Notes under the pieces: generated by a model
Databases searched by the model: none
The model's input: only the letters and a program-made list of their open reading frames with translations
Told to the model about the DNA's origin: nothing
Source of the DNA: Pomacea canaliculata
Taxonomy: Eukaryota > Mollusca > Gastropoda > Architaenioglossa > Ampullariidae
NCBI RefSeq assembly: GCF_003073045.1
Contig: NC_037591.1
Coordinates: 27,065,319-27,129,318, forward strand
Reading direction: 5' to 3'
DNA: 64,000 bases
Made by a program: the position numbers and the translations under genes
Shown: piece after piece, positions 46,271-57,528 of the stretch
How positions within the stretch are numbered: the stretch's first letter is position 1
How the letters are laid out: every line of letters begins with the position of its first letter

Positions 46271-49200
46271 TCAGTTCCGCCAGTCTGAGAGCAGGTCTCA
46301 GTTACACGGCAGTCGTCACGGTCTGCTAATTAAGCTTGTGACGGAGTTTACACTCACCTATCAGTTGGGTTTTTTTTCCTGTGTGTGAATATTTTTTGCT
46401 AGTGCATTTTGATTGGCTGATATTTATTTCCAGACATAAAAAGGGCACATGCAGAGCTCATGAATCCGACTACAATGAGCAAGATAATTCTCTGAGCTAA
46501 ACACTTTAACTATCGTCACAAAGGTCATATTACTCATTGCAGTTAATTACTAGCACGAACATTTAATTAACTGGCACGCTCATGAGTGCGATATAGACAA
46601 CTTACTTCCCTTTGGCCAGCCAACAGATACAACGCATACTTTAAACTTTCATCTCTTTTTCTCGGGTGCCACTTCACAACTTGATCAATCTTACAACGTG
46701 TACATTAGTACACACTCCAAGCCTAAAAAAATATCAACACTGGCAACAGTAAATGAAAGGTTTAACTGTGTCACTGAGCTTGCACTATTGTTGTAAATAA
46801 TTTGCTCCTGAATAAATTAGGATGAATTGTGTTTTAGAAATTCACTCTCGTGCAGTTGAGAAGCAGAAAGATATGTAGAACATCTGGTGTCATTGCTTAG
46901 AATAAAGAGCGTGTGTGCACGACCGAGCAGCCCGGTGTAATAGTGTGTGTGAGGGAGAGAGAGAGAAAGTGTGTGTGTTTGACTGTGTGTAAATTTGTGG
47001 GGAAGCGCTCTGTACCACCAAACCGTTCGTCGTTAATCACGTGACACCCATGCAAGACTGGACGTGGTGTCACAGCTGGTGTGACTCGTCCCTTTCTACT
47101 ATCTACCAGCGGCCTTCCGCAGTTTATTAATAACCTTCCGTCTCTCTGACTCATTCCACTCATTACGGCTCGCAGTCTGTCACCAAACACTTTGTTGTTT
47201 CGAGAGACAAAGTGCCGACGATTTGTCCCGCCTTTAACAGAGGGTAAACAATCAAAATTCCTGTCTGTCCAATGGTTAAAATTGAATGGGTGGTAGATTG
47301 TACGCCGTGCCAGCAGTAATTACATTGCTCTATAAGCAAAACTTTTACTTACTTTACTTACTTTTACAGCAGCATCAAGTACGAGTGTAATGCATGCAGC
47401 AGCATAGCAAACATTGTTGCATGCGAAGAAGGTCATGTAAGGGTTAGATGACTAATTCAAGCAGACCTGATGAAGAAATTTTCATACTTTCCTCCATAGG
47501 GAGAGTCGCCCTGTAAAGGACTGGTTCACAGAACGGTCAGCAGGTTATTATTTCGCTGTCCCATTCAAAGCAAAGAAATAATAAAATAAAATAAATAATC
47601 CAATAATTCGCATTGTATGACAGTCGGTGTTCTCAGTCTGGAGTCTTTCATCTTGGCTTGCCTCCACACAGGTCAGGAGATGATCGATGCAACCTGACTG
47701 CCTCCTGGGGCCTGGCATGATGGTGCGGATACGTAAAACCCTCGTGGGACATGTGGTATGGAGGCATGCCAAGAAGACAGCAGGTAACGAAGAATGTGAC
47801 TGTCGGTAACAGGACAGAGGTCAGTGACCCTGATCAGACTGACCAATCGCTGCCAAAGACACGGTTCTTGTCGAAACGAAGAGAGATCGAACCATTCGAT
47901 CCTTGAATTCTCTCGATCGCACACCCAGACCGTTCGTTTGACATTGGGGTATTAGTCATCTGGTGTTTAGCTCGCTAGAGCTCACACACACACACGGACA
48001 CACACACACTCTCACACACACTTAATATTCATACAGCCCATCGCATACACCCTCTCATTATATATATACACACACATCCACGAGGTGAAGGCGGGTATCC
48101 AGGTCTTTGTCAGTTCCCATCGTCATATCTTTTATTAAATTCCTCTCTGTCGTATGCTATTATTATCATTTGGATTTGCCTCACCACATACGACGATTTC
48201 ATTGCCAATCTTTCTAGCATCTCCGATAATAAGGTGGAACAGCTGTAGCGAAAATGTCACTTTCTCTACTGCCACATCTGTTGTTTGTGACAACTAAGGA
48301 CCCACGTGTTAGCTGGGGATGAGGATGGGTTGGTGATGCGGAGGCTGTGCAGTTGACGGATATCCACAAGATGACAATCACAGCAGGTGCGACACCTGCT
48401 CAGCGATGTACACTAAAGCTGTGTCCCTGAAATGATGCCAGGTGGTTGTTGACCCTGTAGTCGATGCTTACACAGAGGTAACTTAATAGTCAGACTACAT
48501 ATGTAGGAGCATGCGTGTGTGTTCATGTGAGAAAAGGATAAGCATCGATGGAAGAGAGCGCATTCAACAAATAGTTTGGTCACCTGTGAATTGATTCTTT
48601 ACAAGACTACATTGGCATCTGCGGTTTTCTCCTACAAAACTGGATGTTTGCAAAGGTGAACGAGACCCAGTCGCCAGTTGAAGCATCTGTCATGATGTGG
48701 GGACCGGGACATCCGTTTCCCGCCCTAGCTGCTAGGATAAGCATTATTATACCTTTGCCAGGTAAACACTGTTACCTGACAAGTCGAAGTTACCTGGCTG
48801 GGCAACATCCATGCGGTCAGCTCGTGTTTCGCAGGCCGCTGGTAGACATCCTCCTGCCTCCTTCGAGAGCTTGTGAGATATTTAACTTGGATTCACAAGA
48901 CACACAGGCACACAAAAGGGTGGGATGGTTGAAAATAAAAGAATCGGATCCGCAAGGTGCATGGCCTCTGTTCCTTGCAATCAGAGATTCTAAATTAACT
49001 TTTTTTTCTCTTTTTCCATTCCTGCTCTTTCATTCATTCGCCTAGCATCACTATCCTCAAATTCCTGACCTGTTTTCTCAGTGTTTTCGTAGTTTATACC
49101 TTGCAACCACTCACTTCTACCATCAATTTATTCCAGTTCCTTATTCAATCAAGCTCTTTGCATTTGAAAACAAAAGGTAGCAAGCAAAATATTTATCTTT

Positions 49201-50652
49201 ATATCAGATGCAGTCCTTGGGTCCTCGTTCAACATCGTGGCTATCAATAAGTCATGTGACCAGAAAGCAGCACGGTCTCCTTCTAAAAGCAATAATTTAT
49301 CACACCATCAGACCCACCTGGGTTTCTCCATTCACACCGCCTACGTTGGTGGGTCTTGTTCTTCATGCTGGTGGGTTTGTAACAAATCGTCTGGCTGTTC
49401 TATTGTTCTTCCCTTGTATGTATTCTGTTTGTTTGTTTCTATTTATCTCTTTCTCTCAAGCGGGCTGCAAACTGGAGAGGGAAAAAGGGAAAACAGGGCG
49501 TACAGGTATTCTTCCATGCCATTTAAAGTCCTTTCAATGCATTTAAAAGTGTTTTCTCTCTCTCCCGTGACATCCAATGACTGTGACGTGCCTGTGTGTC
49601 TATGCAGCGGACGTCACAAGCCCCTGTACACACAAGGCCACCCACCCACCCCGTATACAAGTGCAAGGACCGTTAACTTTCACGACAGGAGCCAGCGGGT
49701 CGTCGTCACAGTCATGCATGTGTTTGAAATCACATGGACATGATTTCTCTTAAAAATACAAAAAGTCCTTGATAAAATCACAAAATGGGATTCATCAGTT
49801 ATCGAATCTCATGGTCATAAACGTGGCCATACATTTACATATCATCTTTTACACTTTCATTTTATGGACAACATTATATGTGGAGAGACTTTTGAACGCT
49901 TTCATCAACCGCTCTTTGTTCAAGTTTTGAACTGTTCAAAAACATATTTTCCCTTGTACGGGTTGTACTTGCTGATGTGTTGTCGGTTAATTTAATTCTG
50001 CCCAAAGTTTCCGTGTTTAAAGTCTTAATCACACTACTTATCATCAATAACTTCTTGTGTCGGGCTAAGCGCGCAGTTTTAATTATGAAACTTTTCTAAA
50101 TAAGAAATTTTAAAACTTTTCTTTCCCTCTTCCACAACACTTCTCGGTTTGAGTGTTTTTTCTCTTCTAAGGTCTAAACACATCTCGAAGCTATTCTAAA
50201 TATAAAACATCGTTTGGACAACGATAACAGAAGCTATCAGAATGATCTTAAAATACAGCATCGGCCTGTTTACAAACAGGAATACCCGGTGATAACTGTT
50301 GGGAAAACACTGTCCTGCTCCTTTCATGTTTACAGTTATCAATAGCAAATTATCTCTCAACACGATACAGGGATAACGAGAGCGATGTGTGACCGAAAGA
50401 ACAGATGTTAAAACATTTTCACTGTCTTTAATTTACTTTCACTAAAACTTTTCAAATGGCTTTAAAATCCATTCCACGACTGTTTAACGATTGTAGGCTC
50501 GGGATTATTTTAATTAAAAAAAATCATGTGTTGACCTCACGACCTCTCTCTCCTGCTCACTCACCTTCACTCACTCCTCTGAAGTCTTCACCTTGCCGAA
50601 CCGGTTTTTTCGCTAACCGGGACTGAATCCAAGTAGGTCTGTTTGTTTACAG
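46271..50652. other. Intergenic or intronic stretch
   Basis: No certain exon. A Cys-containing open piece near 49.57-49.74 kb is listed among the unsettled items. The rest is AT-rich unique DNA with a CA repeat at 47981-48026. Confidence 0.4.
47981..48026. repeat. (CA)n microsatellite
   Basis: Interrupted CACACA tract with GGACA and CTCTCA breaks. Confidence 0.85.
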
Positions 50653-50753
50653 GTCGCAGGTACATGTCTCTGTCAATCCAGGGACAGACGTGTGCATTGA
50701 TCTGCAGTGTAGCCAGGTCAAGTATTTGTTTCCTCTGTCGGTCTTTCATTCAG
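50653..50753 (+). CDS. Candidate further exon of the Ig gene
   Basis: Acceptor GTTTACAG and donor GTAAAA bracket 101 bases. Only one frame is open: SQVHVSVNPGTDVCIDLQCS then QVKYLFPLSVFHS. Entry phase 2 equals the exit phase of the 46-kb exon if its GTGATC donor is used. The D-V-C-I-D-L-Q-C piece parallels P-V-C-D-E-E-Y-C in the 46-kb exon. The exit phase is 1 and no following exon was found. Confidence 0.35.
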
Positions 50754-51943
50754 GTAAAAACATGAATGCACACAGAACTCCATATTTCATATTGTTCCCC
50801 TGCTGACAAGTACTGTACATATCAGATATGACCGTTGTGTAGGCAGTCAGTATACAGTTCTCACATTCTGCTGAAATGCACTCTGCAGGGGGGAAAGGGG
50901 AGGAGGGAACCGCAGGGTGGAAGGGTATCTGGTAAGAGGAAATACCCGGACAGGAACTGTCGAGCTGACAGTTCTACAGTTCGTAACCAAGTCAACACAT
51001 CAGCAAAACAATCGATAATGGCACCACCTTTGGCTGACATCGAACCTCTCCTCCACCGTCTTGATTCCGCTTTAAAATTAGATTGCTTAGCGGTGCCTTT
51101 GATGTTAACAAGTAGCGCAGTGGTCATCTCCATCTCTCTCTCTCACACCTTTGACTGCCATATCTGCTGCTGACGGCCTCAAAAAAGTCTCTTCCCCTTC
51201 CCCCAAATCCCCGTGTCTGACCGCCACCTTGTCCTGGAGCCTTGGTAACAGATGAAGTGCTCAGTGGATGTGTGTAGAGCGGGGCTGGGCAAAGCACGGC
51301 CCGTCGTCTGTCAACATGCGAAGTGCACTTGGATTTTTTTTTTTTTTAACCCTTTTTTATTCAGCCTACGTTGATTGGATTAAAATTTAATTATCAAGTA
51401 CAACAGCTTTAGAAACCGACAGTCCGTAACATTTTAACACAAAGTACAAAGATAACAACGTGGCTGACATGTCTGATGGAGTCGTTAGAGAGTGTCGGGA
51501 TGGTTTTATACTTTGAGTTTACACAATTAATTCAGTAAATGAGCACCATTGCTTACTTATTTGTCCATTTTATTATCAGTAAGTTTGTTGTGTAGTCACC
51601 CGACCTGGGATTTTAGTATTTTACCGACCCGCCGCACAGCTTAGAATTTTGAAACCTACCCAACCTTGCCCACCCCTGGTGTAGAGTGACGTACACAGCT
51701 ACTACACTTCTCGCTTCAACGATAATGTGCGCAGGAGAGAGAGAGAAGGAGATCCGTGTGAGTCAATTGTGTGTAGGAGATCTTTCCTGGTGTGTCGGTG
51801 GTTGAGACAGAAACAGGGTCAGAAGGAAGTCCGTTATTCTGTGTGCGTGCATTGTGCGCACGGTCTGAACACTGCACGACACGTTTCAACACACATCCTC
51901 GCACGATACTTGTCGCATTAAAAATCTCATGGACTTTAAACAG

Positions 51944-52076
51944 CTTCCCAGAAAGCTGTCAACCGTCCGGCTGTGTGACAAACCCGCTCTGTCAGAATAA
52001 AACTGTCCTGGAGTGCAGGAAGAGACCTCGAGGGTCTGGGTGCACAGTTCAATGGCGGAACTTGATTGCAAACTGA
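51944..52076 (+). CDS. Candidate exon, Cys-rich Ig-like, ending in a stop
   Basis: After acceptor TTAAACAG the only open frame reads SCQPSGCVTNPLCQNKTVLE then C-R-K-R-P-R-G-S-G and CTVQWRNLIAN before TGA. The Cys-to-Trp spacing and flanking residues resemble the candidate exons at 45129 and 45740 combined. Entry phase 2 does not match the exit of the 50.65-kb exon, so at least one exon is missing or one of these is not real. Confidence 0.35.
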
Positions 52077-52079
52077 TCC

Positions 52080-53963
52080 GTCTTTCAATTTAGGGCTTTG
52101 CACTTTGTATGACAATCATTATAGTAATATAAACCATAATAAAATGTTTGGCTTGCAGTTACCGTGACGCTGCAAGTGAAAGCGAAGGTCGTAACCAGGA
52201 TTTGTTTACAAATATTTACATCATTGACAGTGATGAAGCAGAGAGCACAGGGAGCAATGAAGCAATTACAGCAGGGACACAACAACTGTCGATGAAGATA
52301 TGAATGGCTCAGTAATTAAGCTAATGTAGTAGGAAGCTACACCGAGCATTGAGAAGACGGTACACGCAGGTGCAAATAAAACAATGTTTATTACAGAAAT
52401 ATCAGTAATGAGAGCACATACAGGTAAATAATTCAAACACAATGTGCAGCTCTGGGGACTCATAGATACCTCCGTAACACAATGTACAGTTTTATAGACA
52501 CACATACATAACCCTGTAACGCGATGTACACCCCACAGATAGCCTTATAACAGGGACACAACGTCTGGGACATCAACAGCACAATGAACAATACGTAAGA
52601 CAAAAAGACTGAACATCACAGCTAGTAAGGCTAGGTCAATGTGATAACATCATCAGTTCGTGTCGTTGTAGTTGCTGGTGGTCTCCACCCTATGGCGCAA
52701 TCTCTGTAAACAGGTCAAAAGACTACACAGGTCTGTAAAATACACATTTCGTCTTCAGATAGTGTAACGAGGCTGTTGGTCCACACAACAGCAACATCAT
52801 TAAACATTGTTTACAAAACATACCCCGAGACTCAAACATCAAGTCATTATGCAAGAAAAATATGGGATTTTCTGTCAAGGATATTTAGTACATAATAAGC
52901 AATGATTTTACCAAAAACAAACAATGTTAGTGAGCAGGATATCGGTCAACAAACTGTAAGTGGTTTTCACTGCACAGTACATCAGAAACAAGGAATGAAA
53001 TCCTACTAAAGACCGATGATGTATGAGGACTGCACGGTGTGCGAGATACAAGCGACCTGCTGTCAGCATTTATCAACAGATGGCATCCGTACATACTATA
53101 AACATTACAGACCTGTATGTAGATGATATCTACTACATCATGCCTTGTTTTCGCAGCCATATCTGGAATGTATTTTTTTCTGTGAAAACTGAGAAAACCA
53201 GAACATGGTTTATATGATTTGTCTGAACACGCGTACGCGCACGCATGACCATGAATATTGAGCAGATCTTAAAGCAGACCCGTTTCAGTACCAGTCAGTG
53301 GAGAGGATTTCACAATAATAGTTTTCTCGGAATTAACTGTATTTGCATGAGTTGGACACACACGCACACACACACACGCACACACACACACAAACACGCA
53401 CGCGGTTTTTATTACTCCTGAGTAACTGAGGATTACTCATCAACAAACACCTGCTGCACGCCTTGTTCCCGTTTTCTGTAACATTCTCAATAAATCAGTC
53501 AGCTTTAGTACAAAGCCTCAACAATGTCCAGGTCAACAGCAATAAAAAACAAATGGCGGACGAGTTGTGGTTGTAGGATGTAGAACTCGCAACGGAATTC
53601 ATCAGTAACGGATGTCCCTGTGTAGGCACATGTGGGTGTTGAGGAAATCTCATTAAATCACAAGTCACAAACACACCGACATGACTAGACTGCACAACTT
53701 CAGATACACTTAACAATCGTTAGTAACTCATTTCAATGACTTCTCTGTTCGACAAAAATTATTTGTATATACACCCACACACAGAAAACTGTAGTGATGT
53801 GGTAACGAACAATGATAAATCAGTAACAGTTTTTACCAATCACCGAAAAATGTCTCCGTCGATGCGTTTTTCGAGGAGACAAAAACTAGTCACCGAAAAA
53901 AATATATTTGCATAAAGACTTTCGCCATTCTCAGACCTGTTGACACAAGTCTTCCGGTGTGGT
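52080..53963. other. Intergenic spacer and 3' flank of the fucosyltransferase gene
   Basis: No coding signal seen. It contains a CA repeat at 53356-53403. The closest minus-strand AATAAA to the fucosyltransferase stop is near 53406-53411, about 550 bases downstream, and is only a possible poly(A) signal. Confidence 0.45.
53356..53403. repeat. (CA)n microsatellite
   Basis: CACACG/CACACA tract of nearly 50 bases. Confidence 0.88.
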
Positions 53964-55411
53964 TCACGCGCCCTCAACTGTGGACGGCATGAGCTGCTCT
54001 CTCTCTCTGACACACACACATACACACACACATACACAAACATACACATACACACTCACAATGTAGACCCGGAAGGTTTCATCACGAACGTGGCAGCGTG
54101 ACCGCCGGCTTGGCGATGTGTGGTGAATCCCTTGGATGCTGTCGCCAGCTGTCCGCACCGATGCACACCCCGGGTCCGTCCACCACTCGGCGACGTCCTC
54201 GAACCACGAAGCTCCACGTTCCTTCACGTCGTGGGCAAGGGCGCACATCCGGCACCAGAAGAAGGTGTTGATGAGGGTGCCCTGCCCCTTCCAGGCAAAA
54301 TACTCGTTGTACAACACGTCGTCTTTGTCCAGCTTCAGCAGATAGTCAGCCAGCTCCTTGGGGGACTCAAAGTCGTCCACGTGGATGAAGGAGTGTGGAG
54401 GTGCAGCACGCGCGTAGTCCTCGGGGGCGCGCCCATGACGATGGGCACCACGTCGTTCTGCAGTCCAGTGACGAAAAACTTCTCCGTGATGTAGTCACGG
54501 CAGTTGGAGTTCTCGAAGGACAGGTAGAACTTGTACTCTTTGTTCAGCATCTCGAAGCACTGGTTCTGGTTGACGCGACTGCAGGACATGGTGCCGCACG
54601 CTCCGAAGATGTCCACCTGCACGTGTTCCTTCAGCTTTTTGGCGTAGTTCAGGCGGTTGTTAGAGGCGCCGCAGTTGGAGACAAACCACGCCACCATCTT
54701 GGTCTTGCCTTCCGCGTAGTTCTTCGAGGGGGGACGCATCTTGGAGGCATTGAGGTGCGGGACGTATTTCTCGTAAGGCGCGACGATGGTGGAGTCATGG
54801 CGGTAGGTGGAGGTCCAGTTGAAGTCGGACATTCCAGGCGGCGCTGGGGATAAGTGGACAGGTGATTCCAGGAGGAACAGCACCCAGATCTGGTGAAGCA
54901 GGTGGCTGCGCATGGAAGCTTCCCCCCCTGGCGGCCCCTTGAACAAGGCCACGTCTGCCGACTTGAAGTCCTCGTACCTTTCCGTCAGGACGCAGGCCTG
55001 CACCTTGCAGTTTTGCTCCCGGAACAGCTTGTCCCCCGCGGGGATGTTCCACCCCCCGAGACCGTCCCTGAGGTAGATTTTCTTGCTGGGAACCGGTTGA
55101 CCCTTGGCGATGAACTCTCTCACCGACTTCGGCACGAACGCCAGCTGATTAGTGATGCGGTCGTCCGAGTGGTTCAACAGGCTAGGGTAGACCAGAAGCT
55201 CTGGCATTTTCCACTGAGTTGTCTGGCTTCTACTGAGGTGGTTTGTTGTGTCATCGTTGCAGTGAACACTGCCACACTTCGCCAGGCCCGATAACTCTAG
55301 CACGCTGATAGTCCCGGCGTCGAGAAACATGACCCGTAAGCTCAGGTACATGGCACAGCAGACATAAACCACGGCCAAGAGTACCAGTAATTTCTTCTGA
55401 CAGGTAAACAT
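53964..55411 (-). CDS. Alpha-1,3-fucosyltransferase (GT10 family), intronless in view, one frameshift
   Basis: Transfers fucose from GDP-fucose to GlcNAc-containing glycans in the Golgi. The start ATG at 55411 gives a short cytosolic tail and one membrane segment (residues about 8-30), the type II layout of the family. GT10 landmarks follow: LESPVH (181-186), FNWTSTYRHDS (198-208, acceptor-side motif), WFVSNCGASNNRLNYAKKL (242-260), VDIFGACG (266-273) and FYLSFENSNCRDYITEKFF (295-313, donor-binding region). At about residue 330 the frame is lost at a run of five G on the plus strand (54423-54427). The next minus frame continues the family sequence (SFIHVDDF, ELADYL, FAWKG), so one base seems to be missing. 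The total would be about 480 residues. The C-terminal end past WWTDPGC is not family-like and runs through a CA repeat. Family call is firm; exact linkage specificity is not. Confidence 0.93.
54006..54060. repeat. (CA)n microsatellite inside the predicted fucosyltransferase C-terminus
   Basis: CACACATACACACA tract of about 55 bases. On the minus strand it would code for Val/Cys/Tyr alternation if translation continues to the TGA at 53964. Confidence 0.88.
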
Positions 55412-57185
55412 GATGCTCGAGATAATAAGGCATTAATATAGGGGTGGAAGTGGAAACAGAGAGGTGCAGTGGGTGGACAGGTGACGAAACTTGCCTGTGT
55501 AGGAGCAAATCCCCTTGCCGATGTTCTTGCCGTGCGGCGACGAAACTAGAGAAAGGCGAAGTGACAGCGATGGTACAGGTGCACAGGTAGCAAGGAGATA
55601 AGCTGTCACTTACTATCGTGTCCACAAAGCTAGGTCACGTGAGAGAGATACGACATCCACTCCACAGCAAAGCCCGCCGACAACAACAGCTGTACTTCTC
55701 CTCGTCACCCCGTGTGTCGAAGACGTGCAAGGTTGGGCGAGAGGAGAGGAGGCGGGTGGATGGGTGGGTTGGCCGATTTTGTCCACGTGACGTGACGTGT
55801 GTCTGATCCACTGGGTAAGTGGCCTAAAGCCTGATACAAGCCAGACGACAACTGCGTCGTTCTATAATTATTATTTTAAAGTTATCGTGACCCTGGCGTT
55901 ACAATTACACGACAGCGGTCTCGCTCCCGCTGTCAGATGTTTTATTCCAACGAGCTGAAGGATGAACACTTCTCAAGTCTGTGACGTCATGTAAGGTAGT
56001 GGGGTGGGGGATGCTGGATGAGGGTGGATGATGGATGAGATATGGGTGTTGATGTCTACAGGGGGAAAGGGGAGGAGGAGAGACAGGCGCGACGTCTCGA
56101 TTGCGATGACACCTTCGACGACGATCGACAAGATGAAAGTACATCGATAACCTCACAGCCACGGCAATGAAAATGACTCCCGTCCGTTGAAAAAAAAAAT
56201 TGTCGATCACACGGCTATTGGTGACGGCGATTGATACCCGCGCACAGCCGACCGCACACACATACACAGCGAAGTTGGCGTCGTCGCGTGGGGGCGCACA
56301 CACAGTCACACAGTCGTCGCGTGAATAATCAAGTCGACGCGAGGGTCAATGAAAGACTCCTCCTCCTCCTCCGCGGACGTCCGTGCGGGTTATGCCAGCC
56401 AGGCACACAGTGTCATGCCGCCAATGACTGACAGGTCCACCGCCGGCATTGTCATGTGTCCTGTCAATTCCCCTCCACGCTATTTTTAAACTTTCGTTAT
56501 CGCCGTGCAGCGCTTTGATTGGCTGACATCCGCTACACGCTGACGACGCATTCACTTCCGTGGCACCGCTGTACACAAACACTCGCCACGTCACGCGCCA
56601 GTCGATAGCAGTGGCGGGGTCAAGGAAGGCAGGTATCTAGGGTAGCGACACACCAACCGGGTGCGCAAGCAGAGCTGTAAGAGAGTGGATACCCCGATAT
56701 TAATGACAGTGTGTGTGGGGTGGGGACAGAACAAGAAATTCGCAACAAAAATTAATACAATCATGGCGTACAACTCACACGACCACACTCCCCGGTCCAC
56801 CTGTAGCAGGCAACATGAATAATTTGGTTAAAGGCATTACTGGGGTGGCGCGCACTCCAACGGTGGGACGAACATCGCAGGATGTATAAAACTTTATGGT
56901 GTATATTTAGCAACAGACTTGCTCACCATTGTAATCAGCGGAGTTCTTACGTCAAACAGCGACGTCATCAGGTGACGTGAACCTAAAATGACGTGAAGTG
57001 ATCGTCACAAGGCACGAGACAGCGACACGTGTACTGCGTGCTGTCACCAAGGTAACGTGTAGGATAAGTTCAAGAAAGGGGTGGAGTCCGGGTAGGAGTA
57101 GTTACTCAAAGGTAAACACCCGGATAGGCAAACACGGGTATAGGGATAAGATCCCAAAATTAGAAACTGGGTGTCGGTGTCCCCA

Positions 57186-57218
57186 CCCCCCCCCCCCCCA
57201 CCTTTTTTTTTTTTTTTT
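57186..57218. repeat. Poly(C)-poly(T) homopolymer pair
   Basis: About 14 C, then A-C-C, then about 16 T. The true lengths are doubtful in any long-read assembly. Confidence 0.85.
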
Positions 57219-57502
57219 GAATTATTATCATTTCTTTCTCCACTCGGGCTGAAAGCAGCAGCTAACAAAACACGATCGTCTGCTAAAACTTTGCATCGAG
57301 CGTGCGACTTCACAGACCAATGATTTTCGTGCACGTGTCTACAGCTGACAAAAAAAAAAAAAAATGAAGATGAGAAGAAACACACAAGTCTATTGCTGCA
57401 TACAAGTTTCGCTCTATTGTAACGACTGCTTACGTCATTATTTACTCCTCGTGTAAAACTAGCAGCAGAAACTTTTCATGAATCCAATTCTGTTGATGAC
57501 GG

Positions 57503-57528
57503 TGACGACGACGACGACGACGACGACT
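57503..57528. repeat. (GAC)n microsatellite
   Basis: About eight GAC triplets. Confidence 0.85.

Noticed and set aside
48644..49045. Plus frame of 133 codons
   Set aside because: No recognisable motif or codon pattern and no splice partners; AT-rich at its end.
49566..49743. Possible exon with N-D-C-D-V-P-V-C-L-C and a later VNFHDRSQRVVVTV segment, vaguely like the 46-kb Ig-like exon
   Set aside because: No acceptor and donor pair gives a consistent phase. Kept only as a place to look if RNA data appear.
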